In this document: positions 39,492 to 49,633 of the stretch, piece after piece
Position numbering within the stretch: position 1 is the stretch's first letter
How the letters are laid out: each line of letters begins with the position of its first letter
NCBI GenBank assembly: GCA_031769625.1
Contig: JAUIMM010002563.1
Location: forward strand, 1 to 64,000
Direction of reading: 5' to 3'
Length of the DNA stretch: 64,000 nt
From: Taudactylus pleione
Taxonomy: Eukaryota; Chordata; Amphibia; Anura; Myobatrachidae
Translations under genes and position numbers: made by a program
The notes under the pieces: model-generated
The model's input: the letters and a program-made list of their open reading frames with translations, nothing else
Told to the model about the DNA's origin: nothing
Database searches by the model: none

Positions 39492-42380
39492 GTGGTTTCC
39501 ATTGCTTTCAATGCATTTTGGCCTAAAACGAGCAATTGCTGTTTTCTCTTAAACGCAACATGGGAGAATAACCATTTCACATCACATTTGTGGGTCTTGG
39601 TCTTCAACACATTCAGTGAAATTTTGAGCTGTCTGTGTTTGCTACAAGAGGAGATAACACAAAGTATGCGCTTTTGTGGTTTCCATTGCTTTCAATGCAT
39701 TTTGGCCTAAAACGAGCAATTGCTGTTTTCTCTTAAACGCAACATGGGAGAAAAACCATTTCACATCACATTTGTGGGTCTGGGTCTTCAACACATCTCG
39801 TGAAATTTTGAGCTGTCTGTGTTTGCTACAAGAGGAGATAACACAAAGTATGCGCTTTTGTTATTTCCATTGCTTTCAATGCATTTTGGCCTAAAACGTG
39901 CAATTGCAGTTTTCTCTTAAACACAACATGAGAGAAAAACCATTTCACATCACATTTGTGGGTCTTGGTCTTCAACAGATCTGGTGAAATTTTGAGCTGT
40001 CTGTGTTTGCTACAAGAGGAGATAACACAAAGTATGCGCTTTTGTTGTTTCCATTGCTTTCAATGCATTTTGGCCTAAAACGTGCAATTGCTGTTTTCTC
40101 TTAAACGCAACATGGGAGAATAACCATTTCACATCACATTTGTGGGTCTTGGTCTTCAACACATCCAGTGAAATTTTGAGCTGTCTGTGTTTGCTACAAG
40201 AGGAGATAACACAAAGTATGCGCTTTTGTGGTTTCCATTGCTTTCAATGCATTTTGGCCTAAAACGAGCAATTGCTGTTTTCTCTTAAACGCAACATGGG
40301 AGAATAACCATTTCACATCACATTTGTGGGTCTTGGTCTTCAACATATCCAGTGAAATTTTGAGCTGTCTGTGTTTGCTACAAGAGGAGATAACACAAAG
40401 TATGCGCTTTTGTTGTTTCCATTGCTTTCAATGCATTTTGGCCTAAAACGAGCAATTGCTGTTTTCTCTTAAACGCAACATGGGAGAATAACCATTTCAC
40501 ATCACATTTGTGGGTCTTGGTCTTCAACACATCCAGTGAAAATTTGAGCTGTCTGTGTTTGCTACAAGAGGAGATAACACAAAGTATGCGCTTTTGTGGT
40601 TTCCATTGCTTTGAATGCATTTTGGCCTAAAACGAGCAATTGCTGTTTTCTCTTAAACGCAACATGGGAGAAAAACCATTTCACATCACATTTGTGGGTC
40701 TTGGTCTTCAACACATCTCGTGAAATTTTGAGCTGTCTGTGTTTGCTACAAGAGGAGATAACACAAAGTATGCGCTTTTGTTATTTCCATTGCTTTCAAT
40801 GCATTTTGGCCTAAAACGTGCAATTGCAGTTTTCTCTTAAACGCAACATGGGAGAATAACCATTTCACATCACATTTGTGGGTCTTGGTCTTCAACACAT
40901 CCAGTGAAATTTTGAGCTGTCTGTGTTTGCTACAAGAGGAGATAACACAAAGTATGCGCTTTTGTTATTTCCATTGCTTTCAATGCATTTTGGCCTAAAA
41001 CGTGCAATTGCAGTTTTCTCTTAAACGCAACATGGGAGAATAACCATTTCACATCACATTTGTGGGTCTTGGTCTTCAACACATCCAGTGAAATTTTGAG
41101 CTGTCTGTGTTTGCTACAAGAGGAGATAACACAAAGTATGCGCTTTTGTGGTTTCCATTGCTTTCAATGCATTTTGGCCTAAAACGAGCAATTGCTGTTT
41201 TCTCTTAAACGCAACATGGGAGAATAACCATTTCACATCACATTTGTGGGTCTTGGTCTTCAACACATCCAGTGAAATTTTGAGCTGTCTGTGTTTGCTA
41301 CAAGAGGAGATAACACAAAGTATGCGCTTTTGTTGTTTCCATTGCTTTCAATGCATTTTGGCCTAAAACGAGCAATTGCTGTTTTCTCTTAAACGCAACA
41401 TGGGAGAATAACCATTTCACATCACATTTGTGGGTCTTGGTCTTCAACACATCCAGTGAAATTTTGAGCTGTCTGTGTTTTCTACAAGAGGAGATAACAC
41501 AAAGTACGCGCTTTTGTGGTTTCCATTGCTTTCAATGCATTTTAGCCTAAAACGAGCAATTGCTGTTTTCTCTTAAACGCAACATGGGAGAAAAACCATT
41601 TCACATCACATTTGTGGGTCTTGGTCTTCAACACATCTCGTGAAATTTTGAGCTGTCTGTGTTTGCTACAAGAGGAGATAACCCAAAGTATGCGCTTTTG
41701 TTATTTCCATTGCTTTCAATGCATTTTGGCCTAAAACGTGCAATTGCAGTTTTCTCTTAAACACAACATGAGAGAAAAACCATTTCACATCACATTTGTG
41801 GGTCATGGTCTTCAACAGATCTGGTGAAATTTTGAGCTGTCTGTGTTTGCTACAAGAGGAGATAACACAAAGTATGCGCTTTTGTTGTTTCCATTGCTTT
41901 CAATGCATTTTGGCCTAAAACGTGCAATTGCTGTTTTCTCTTAAACGCAACATGGGAGAATAACCATTTCACATCACATTTGTGGGTCTTGGTCTTCAAC
42001 ACATCCAGTGAAATTTTGAGCTGTCTGTGTTTGCTACAAGAGGAGATAACACAAAGTATGCGCTTTTGTGGTTTCCATTGCTTTCAATGCATTTTGGCCT
42101 AAAACGAGCAATTGCTGTTTTCTCTTAAACGCAACATGGGAGAATAACCATTTCACATCACATTTGTGGGTCTTGGTCTTCAACACATCCAGTGAAATTT
42201 TGAGCTGTCTGTGTTTGCTACAAGAGGAGATAACACAAAGTATGCGCTTTTGTTGTTTCCATTGCTTTCAATGCATTTTGGCCTAAAACGTGCAATTGCA
42301 GTTTTCTCTTAAATGCAACATGGGAGAATAACCATTTCACATCACATTTGTGGGTCTTGGTCTTCAACACATCCATTGAA
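39492..42380. repeat. Satellite, mixed and two-monomer order
   Basis: This is ordinary 184-bp satellite downstream of the 1841-bp repeat, with dimer-like alternation and two AGATCTGG monomers near 39.98 and 41.82 kb. Private single-base changes include ACATTCAG near 39.61 kb, GGGTCTGGGTC near 39.78 kb and AAAGTACGCG near 41.50 kb. No gene is seen. Confidence 0.85.
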
Positions 42381-44600
42381 ATTTTGAGCTGTCTGTGTTT
42401 ACTACAAGAGGAGATAACACAAAGTATGCGCTTTTGTTGTTTCCATTACTTTCAATGCATTTTGGCCTAAAACGTGCAATTGCTGTTTTCTCTTAAACGC
42501 AACATGGGAGAATAACCATTTCACATCACATTTGTGGGTCTTGGTCTTCAACACATCCAGTGAAATTTTGAGCTGTTTGTGTTTGCTACAAGAGGAGATA
42601 ACACAATGTATGCGCTTTTGTGGTTTCCATTGCTTTCAATGCATTTTGGCATAAAACGAGCAATTGCTGTTTTCTCTTAAACGCAACATGGGAGAATAAC
42701 CATTTCACATCACATTTGTGGGTCTTGGTCTTCAACACATCCAGTGAAATTTTGAGCTGTCTGTGTTTGCTACAAGAGGAGATAACACAAAGTATGCGCT
42801 TTTGTGGTTTCCATTGCTTTCAATGCATTTTAGCCTAAAACGAGCAATTGCTGTTTTCTCTTAAACACAACATGGGAGAATAACCATTTCACATCACATT
42901 TGTGGGTCTTGGTCTTCAACACATCCAGTGAAATTTTGAGCTGTCTGTGTTTGCTACAAGAGGAGATAACACAAAGTATGCGCTTTTGTGGTTTCCATTG
43001 CTTTCAATGCATTTTGGCCTAAAACGTGCAATTGCAGTTTTCTCTTAAACGCAACATGGGAGAATAACCATTTCACATCACATTTGTGGGTCTTGGTCTT
43101 CAACACATCCAGTGAAATTTTGAGCTGTCTGTGTTTGCTACAAGAGGAGATAACACAAAGTATGCGCTTTTGTTGTTTCCATTGCTTTCAATGCATTTTG
43201 GCCTAAAACGTGCAATTGCTGTTTTCTCTTAAACGCAACATGGGAGAATAACCATTTCACATCACATTTGTGGGTCTTGGTCTTCAGCACATCCAGTGAA
43301 ATTTTGAGCTGTCTGTGTTTGCTACAAGAGGAGATAACACAAAGTATGCGCTTTTGTTATTTCCATTGCTTTCAATGCATTTTGGCCTAAAACGTGCAAT
43401 TGCAGTTTTCTCTTAAACGCAACATGGGAGAATAACCATTTCACATCACATTTGTGGGTCTTGGTCTTCAACACATCCATTGAAATTTTGAGCTGTCTAT
43501 GTTTACTACAAGAGGAGATAACACAAAGTATGCGCTTTTGTTGTTTCCATTGCTTTCAATGCATTTTGGCCTAAAACGTGCAATTGCTGTTTTCTCTTAA
43601 ACGCAACATGGGAGAATAACCATTTCACATCACATTTGTGGGTCTTGGTCTTCAACACATCCAGTGAAATTTTGAGCTGTCTGTGTTTGCTACAAGAGGA
43701 GATAACACAATGTATGCGCTTTTGTGGTTTCCATTGCTTTCAATGCATTTTGGCATAAAACGAGCAATTGCTGTTTTCTCTTAAACGCAACATGGGAGAA
43801 TAACCATTTCACATCACATTTGTGGGTCTTGGTCTTCAACACATCCAGTGAAATTTTGAGCTGTCTGTGTTTCAATGCATTTTGGCCTAAAACGAGCAAT
43901 TGCTGTTTTCTCTTAAACGCAACATGGGAGCAAAACCATTTCACATCACATTTGTGGGTCTTGGTCTTCAACACATCTCGTGAAATTTTGAGCTGTCTGT
44001 GTTTGCTACAAGAGGAGATAACACAAAGTATGCGCTTTTGTTATTTCCATTGCTTTCAATGCATTTTGGCCTAAAACGTGCAATTGCAGTTTTCTCTTAA
44101 ACACAACATGAGAGAAAAACCATTTCACATCACATTTGTGGGTCTTGGTCTTCAACAGATCTGGTGAAATTTTGAGCTGTCTGTGTTTGCTACAAGAGGA
44201 GATAACACAAAGTATGCGCTTTTGTGGTTTCCATTGCTTTCAATGCATTTTGGCCTAAAACGAGCAATTGCTGTTTTCTCTTAAACGCAACATGGGAGAA
44301 TAACCATTTCACATCACATTTGTGGGTCTTGGTCTTCAACACATCCAGTGAAATTTTGAGCTGTCTGTGTTTGCTACAAGAGGAGATAACACAAAGTATG
44401 CGCTTTTGTTGTTTCCATTGCTTTCAATGCATTTTGGCCTAAAACGAGCAATTGCTGTTTTCTCTTAAACGCAACATGGGAGAAAAACCATTTCACATCA
44501 CATTTGTGGGTCTTGGTCTTCAACACATCCAGTGAAATTTTGAGCTGTCTGTGTTTGCTACAAGAGGAGATAACACAAAGTATGCGCTTTTGTGGTTTCC
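42381..44600. repeat. Near copy of the window's first 2.2 kb
   Basis: Monomer order and private variants match 1-2.2 kb at a constant offset of 42367. Both have the monomer with GTGCAATTGCAG after TTTTGTGG (621 and 42988), the deletion-bearing monomer, the GAGAGAAAAACC plus AGATCTGG monomer, and the next two monomers in the same order. Between 44.6 and 45.1 kb the pattern steps back and repeats part of the same series, then switches near 45.11 kb to the block matching 7.06-7.69 kb. Confidence 0.8.
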
Positions 44601-45747
44601 ATTGCTTTCAATGCATTTTGGCCTAAAACGTGCAATTGCAGTTTTCTCTTAAACGCAACATGGGAGAATAACCATTTCACATCACATTTGTGGGTCTTGG
44701 TCTTCAACACATCCATTGAAATTTTGAGCTGTCTGTGTTTACTACAAGAGGAGATAACACAAAGTATGCGCTTTTGTTGTTTCCATTGCTTTCAATGCAT
44801 TTTGGCCTAAAACGTGCAATTGCTGTTTTCTCTTAAACGCAACATGGGAGAATAACCATTTCACATCACATTTGTGGGTCTTGGTCTTCAACACATCCAG
44901 TGAAATTTTGAGCTGTCTGTGTTTGCTACAAGAGGAGATAACACAATGTATGCGCTTTTGTGGTTTCCATTGCTTTCAATGCATTTTGGCATAAAACGAG
45001 CAATTGCTGTTTTCTCTTAAACGCAACATGGGAGAATAACCATTTCACATCACATTTGTGGGTCTTGGTCTTCAACACATCCAGTGAAATTTTGAGCTGT
45101 CTGTGTTTCAATGCATTTTGGCCTAAAACGAGCAATTGCTGTTTTCTCTTAAAAGCAACAAGGGAGAATAACCATTTCACATCACATTTGTGGGTCTTGG
45201 TCTTCAACACATCTCGTGAAATTTTGAGCTGTCTGTGTTTGCTACAAGAGGAGATAACACAAAGTATGCGCTTTTGTTATTTCCATTGCTTTCAATGCAT
45301 TTTGGCCTAAAACGTGCAATTGCAGTTTTCTCTTAAACGCAACATGGGAGAATAACTATTTCACATCACATTTGTGGGTCTTGGTCTTCAACACATCCAG
45401 TGAAATTTTGAGCTGTCTGTGTTTGCTACAAGAGGAGATAACACAAAGTATGCGCTTTTGTGGTTTCCATTGCTTTCAATGCATTTTGGCCTAAAACGAG
45501 CAATTGCTGTTTTCTCTTAAACGCAACATGGGAGAATAACCATTTCACATCACATTTGTGGGTCTTGGTCTTCAACACATCCAGTGAAATTTTGAGCTGT
45601 CTGTGTTTGCTACAAGAGGAGATAACACAAAGTATGCGCTTTTGTTGTTTCCATTGCTTTCAATGCATTTTGGCCTAAAACGAGCAATTGCTGTTTTCTC
45701 TTAAACGCAACATGGGAGAATAACCATTTCACATCACATTTGTGGGT

Positions 45748-46219
45748 AATCCTTTTTTATTGAAAAACTTGCAGCATATAAATAAATACATAGAAAAAAT
45801 ACTGCACTTCAACATATCTTTTGCCATATATACAAAAAACAACCAGGTTATTGTAATCAAAATATATGACTCTATCAAATTCTGCAAAGAGCCACAAAAC
45901 AGATAAACCTCCTGAACATAACACATCACACACTCCACCCAGACAAGACAGTGTACAAACCATCACCTGAAACAACAAAATATCTTTAAAACAATAAACT
46001 TTAACACAATAAGCTTTTAGCTATTCCCTTTTTCAAAAAAGACTTTAAAACTATCACCAACACTAACTCCAACACATAGAGAAAATGAAGGAGCTGTTTA
46101 GGCGCATGAAAATCATTCCATAAAAACCAGAAAAATCCAAAAATCTACTGCGGAAGTGGAAAGAAGAGCTTCAAGCCCATAGGATAAACAGGAAAAAGAC
46201 TGGTACTTTTTGTCACCCA
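45748..46219 (-). other. LINE 3' untranslated region (472 bp)
   Basis: The AT-rich tail follows the ORF2 stop. It ends on the element strand with AATAAAAAAGGATT directly against satellite. There is no long poly(A) tail and no microsatellite tail. Short open frames here (69 and 73 codons on the minus strand, one running into satellite) are not credible genes. No stem-loop that I would trust as an RT recognition site is obvious by eye. Confidence 0.8.
45756..45761 (-). terminator. Polyadenylation signal AATAAA at the LINE 3' end
   Basis: The hexamer lies only eight bases before the 3' junction. In a normal mRNA cleavage occurs 10-30 bases after the signal, so either the template RNA was processed very close to it, the tail was trimmed, or the RNA was read through into flanking DNA and the end was set by reverse transcription. 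Confidence 0.55.
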
Positions 46220-49200
46220 CTAAGGGGGCTTCAGGTGCCTCCATCTCCTCGACCACCCAACAGCATCCAGTCTCCTCCTGTCCATCTCCATCAGAGACCT
46301 AACCTCGTGAAGAATGTTACACGCCACCACCTCACAGGGAAGGATTTTACTTCTAGTTGTTACTAAGCACCGTGCGCTCCACGTGTGATATCTAACCACT
46401 AAACTAACTACAAAAATGGTGACCAAATCATAACGCCCATACCCTTTGAATGCTCCGTAAACCCACTCAGGGTAACTGAGCCCCGAAAGGCACGGAATGC
46501 GTAAGGCGTTCGAAACTTTCTTATAAATCTCAATGTTAAAGGGACATTCGAGCAAGAAGTGGTCCATAGTCTCCTCCTCCCCTGGACATTCCTCCCGTGG
46601 GCAACCACGATCATCGGCGCTTCTCCACCTAATGTGCCCCCTAACATAGAGCCTTCCTTGAAAAGAGAGCCAGGCCAGGTCCCTATACTTCAGTGGAATC
46701 CTCTCTGAACAGATCAAAGAGATCCCATCTGAGCAAACCTTGCCCGGGCAGTCCCTCAGTGATAGCGGGGCATAGAAGCGAGCCCGCAAAATGCCTCTCT
46801 CCAACTCCTTCCTAGAAAGGGTCCTGACATCACTCGCCACTACTCCCCATAGCCTTGTCACTCTCAAGCACAGGATGACATAGATCGGAAGAGCACCAGA
46901 CCTACCTCTGAAGGCTTTAACACGGCCGCCGTCATACCAGAGTTCAAGGAAAGGAGACACCCAAGCCCTAAAACTCTCTACCCACCAAGGAGAAGTCTCC
47001 AGAAACAGACTTCCAAGATTCAATTTAATAAAAGTTGTGGCAAAAAACACCACCGGATTGACCATACCCAATCCACCTTCATTCCTTGGTCTGTAGGTTA
47101 TACCCCTCTTGACAATGTTCATCCCGTTCCCCCAAAATAAAAGGAAGAACAAGGATAACACTTTGGACCACAAAGATTGTGGCAAGAAACACACGTAGCT
47201 GACATACAGAAAAATAGGAACCAGGAAAGTTTTGCACAAGTGAACCCTTTCCCTGTAGGAGAACTGCCAAGTTCTCCAGGACTGTACTTTCCTGCTGGCT
47301 TCCTCTATCCTCTTTTCCCAATTTCGAGTGGCATAATCACCACGGTCAAAAATGATGCCTAAGATTTTGATCTGCGAACTGGCCCGGGGGAGACTGTCCG
47401 GAAGGCGAAATTCATCACCTTCCTCCCCCATCCAGAAAGCTTCACATTTGTCCTGATTTACTCTGGAGCACGAGGCTTCAGAGTAGTCGGAGACTAGGTG
47501 TTCTATACACTGAGCCTCTGCCACAGAGGACAGGACCACAGTGACATCATCCGCGTAGGCCACCACCCTCAATGGAGCCTCTGGGCCCAGCTGCACCCCC
47601 CTCAATGCACTGCAACCAATCCTCCTTACGAAGGGATCGATCGCGAAAACATATAAGAGCGGGCTCAGGGGGCATCCCTGACGGACACCAGAGTCAACCT
47701 TGAAAGCAGGGCCCACCCAACCATTAACAAGCGGGAAGCTTTCGGCCTTATTGTATAAAACACGAAGCCAATCCACCACCCTCACTGGAAGACCATACCA
47801 CTCCAGAACAGCCCACAGGTACTTGTGGTTCACCCGGTCAAAAGCCTTCGACTGGTCCAATGCCAGTAAGTACTTGCCCCACTTTTCAGCACGACAGCGT
47901 TCCACGGCCTCCCGGACGCCAAGGACAGCACTAAACGTGCTACGACCCTTCACAGTGCAATGCTGAGATGGAGACAGTACCAGCCCGGAAATTTCCATCA
48001 GCCGATTAAACAGTATTTTTGCCAGGATCTTTCTGTCCGTATTGAGAAGAGCGATGGGGCGCCAATTCTCAATACGGGACGGGTCCTTACCTTTTGATAA
48101 CAGTATGAGAGCGGAAGACCTCATGGAAGGAGGGAGTGACCCCTCACCCAGGCATTCATTATAGACCTCCATAAGGCGCGGAGCCAAGATGTCCCTGAAA
48201 GCTTTAAAGAACTCGGACGTTAAACCATCCGGACCTGGAGATTTTTTGATAGACAAACTGTCTATCGCCCTCTTGACTTCCTCCACCGTCACATCATCAC
48301 CCAAAGAGTCAAAGGAGGCATCAAGTTTCTGTAACCCTGGTGTCTCCCTCAGAAAGGACTCCATCCTCTCCCTAATAAGTGGCTGCTCAGACAGAAGGTC
48401 CGTATAATAGGACCCGATGACCCCCAGGATACCATCCCTGTCTTCACAGAGAGTACCCTGGCCGTCATACAGGCCCCTCACCTCCCTTAGATCAACCGCC
48501 TTCCTGCAACTCTGGTAGGGATCAGGCGAGTGGTATTTACCATAATCCCTCTCCAAAATCAAAGAAGCCAGCCGATCATATTGGAGCTCCCTCAACTGAG
48601 CTTTCACCCGGAAGATATCCCCACTATCTCCACACTCAGAGATCAGGAAATCAAGTTTCTTCCTCAAACTCTGGTAGACACATCTTTTTCTCAAGTTCTT
48701 TTGTGCTACCAGCCTCTGAAAAAGCCTTCGAGTCCTTTTTTTGCACTCTTCCCACCACTCAGACCTAGACCAACCTGCCTCCAGAAGTGTCTCCTGTAGT
48801 TGGAAGAAATCCCTAAAGGACTGGCTAATACTCTCTTCTTTCAGAAGGTCAGAGCTCAAACGCCAAAGGCCCCGGCCTCTCTGAGGAGTTTCCGAAGCAT
48901 TCAACGCGACACTCAGACAAACGTGGTCGGAGAATTCTACAGCCCTTACCTCAGGAGGCAGAGTTTTCGAACTCTCCTTAACAAAAAACCTATCTATCCT
49001 AGACCTACGATTGCTACAATGATACGTGTAACCCGTGAGGTCTGGACAATGGCGAATGTGCACATCGACCAGACCTGCCTCTCTAACCATACTAACTAAA
49101 AATCTCGCATCATAGCCCAGGGTTGACTTTGCACCTCCCCTGTCTTTGGGCCTTACAATGGTGTTAAAATCACCACCAAAGACAACCTGCCGGGCCGTAA

Positions 49201-49597
49201 AAAGGAATGGTTTTATCAGCCCAAAAAGGCACTTCCTATCCCAGGCCGACTGCGGTCCGTAGACGTTAATCAGCCTGAGATCATGCCCCCTTAGGCTAAC
49301 ATCCAAAACCATACACCTACCTATCTGTAATTCTATAATCTTGTGTACAGTTACCATATCAGTAAAAAGCACTGCCACCCCACCGTACGGCTCGGCCGCA
49401 AGAGACCAATAGGATGGGCCCCTCCTCCACTGGCTTTTGGCCCTGCGAAGTGTGGACAAGTCCCCTATTCTGGTCTCCTGCAAAAACAAAATATCAACCT
49501 TAATCGTGTTGAAAAAAGAAAAGGCCATATAACGAGCACGTTCAGAATAAACGGAAGCCACATTAATGGTGGCACATCGTATAGGGTGTGTAGCCAT
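46220..49597 (-). CDS. LINE ORF2: endonuclease and reverse transcriptase, 1125 aa
   Basis: This is the enzyme of target-primed reverse transcription: it nicks target DNA and copies the element RNA from the free 3' end. Residues 1-235 form an exonuclease-endonuclease-phosphatase (APE-type) domain with its expected residues: N12, E41 in LFLQETR, N111 and Y113, D143 and N145 in GGDFN, SRIDR at 199-203, and S223-D224-H225. The reverse transcriptase spans about 450-760: SPGPDG near 453-458, NWRPIALLNT at 511-520, first catalytic aspartate D581 in LDQSKAFDRVN, RQGCPLSPLLY at 639-649, and the YADD box at 681-684 (DNA 47546-47557). Near the C-terminus a CCHC-type finger (C999, C1004, H1013, C1018) is followed by about 100 residues. 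All catalytic residues I can check are present. It is shorter than the 149-kDa Tx1 protein but within the usual range for such LINEs. The ATG has A at -3 and G at +4. Confidence 0.95.
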   Translation of the reverse strand: MATHPIRCATINVASVYSERARYMAFSFFNTIKVDILFLQETRIGDLSTLRRAKSQWRRGPSYWSLAAEPYGGVAVLFTDMVTVHKIIELQIGRCMVLDVSLRGHDLRLINVYGPQSAWDRKCLFGLIKPFLFTARQVVFGGDFNTIVRPKDRGGAKSTLGYDARFLVSMVREAGLVDVHIRHCPDLTGYTYHCSNRRSRIDRFFVKESSKTLPPEVRAVEFSDHVCLSVALNASETPQRGRGLWRLSSDLLKEESISQSFRDFFQLQETLLEAGWSRSEWWEECKKRTRRLFQRLVAQKNLRKRCVYQSLRKKLDFLISECGDSGDIFRVKAQLRELQYDRLASLILERDYGKYHSPDPYQSCRKAVDLREVRGLYDGQGTLCEDRDGILGVIGSYYTDLLSEQPLIRERMESFLRETPGLQKLDASFDSLGDDVTVEEVKRAIDSLSIKKSPGPDGLTSEFFKAFRDILAPRLMEVYNECLGEGSLPPSMRSSALILLSKGKDPSRIENWRPIALLNTDRKILAKILFNRLMEISGLVLSPSQHCTVKGRSTFSAVLGVREAVERCRAEKWGKYLLALDQSKAFDRVNHKYLWAVLEWYGLPVRVVDWLRVLYNKAESFPLVNGWVGPAFKVDSGVRQGCPLSPLLYVFAIDPFVRRIGCSALRGVQLGPEAPLRVVAYADDVTVVLSSVAEAQCIEHLVSDYSEASCSRVNQDKCEAFWMGEEGDEFRLPDSLPRASSQIKILGIIFDRGDYATRNWEKRIEEASRKVQSWRTWQFSYRERVHLCKTFLVPIFLYVSYVCFLPQSLWSKVLSLFFLLFWGNGMNIVKRGITYRPRNEGGLGMVNPVVFFATTFIKLNLGSLFLETSPWWVESFRAWVSPFLELWYDGGRVKAFRGRSGALPIYVILCLRVTRLWGVVASDVRTLSRKELERGILRARFYAPLSLRDCPGKVCSDGISLICSERIPLKYRDLAWLSFQGRLYVRGHIRWRSADDRGCPREECPGEEETMDHFLLECPFNIEIYKKVSNALRIPCLSGLSYPEWVYGAFKGYGRYDLVTIFVVSLVVRYHTWSARCLVTTRSKILPCEVVACNILHEVRSLMEMDRRRLDAVGWSRRWRHLKPP

Positions 49598-49633
49598 AGT
49601 TCTAGATTATAGAGATAGGGCTCCATTTCACTT
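49598..49633 (-). other. ORF1-ORF2 spacer (36 bp)
   Basis: ORF1 ends with TGA and ORF2 starts 36 bases later in a different frame. The ORF2 frame has its own TAA four codons before the ATG, so a frameshift fusion is excluded in this copy. An out-of-frame ATG lies just after the ORF1 stop. ORF2 is therefore probably made by reinitiation or internal start, as is usual in two-ORF LINEs. Confidence 0.8.

Larger units (their letters stand above)
1..45747. repeat. Left satellite array, 184-bp monomer (about 248 copies)
   Basis: A head-to-tail array of a 184-bp, AT-rich monomer begins before the window and ends exactly at the LINE junction. Landmarks such as GGTCTTCAACACATCC, GAGCTGTCTGTGTTTGCTAC and TTTCAATGCATTTTGGCC recur every 184 bases with few exceptions. 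Monomers differ at a limited set of sites: GAATAACC or GAAAAACC; ACATCCAG, ACATCTCG, ACATCCATT or AGATCTGG; TTGTGG, TTGTTG or TTGTTA before TTTCC; CGAGCAATTGCTG, CGTGCAATTGCAG or CGTGCAATTGCTG. These variants travel as linked haplotypes, which lets higher-order repeats be traced. All monomers face the same way; I saw no inverted block. The unit length is not a multiple of three and no gene is supported. A centromeric or pericentromeric position is plausible from the organisation, but this is inference. Confidence 0.97.

Noticed and set aside
253..45678. Repeated 72-134 aa plus-strand open frames and 61-112 aa minus-strand frames in the satellite
   Set aside because: They are the same frame recurring at each 184-bp unit, overlap one another, shift frame every monomer and are broken by deletions and the two-T insertion. 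They reflect repetition, not coding.
1..45747. CRISPR array
   Set aside because: The repeat unit is 184 bp without unique spacers, and the context is a eukaryotic satellite with a LINE.
45729..45978. Short minus-strand frames of 69 and 73 aa in the LINE 3'UTR
   Set aside because: They overlap in different frames, one runs into satellite, and neither resembles a known protein.
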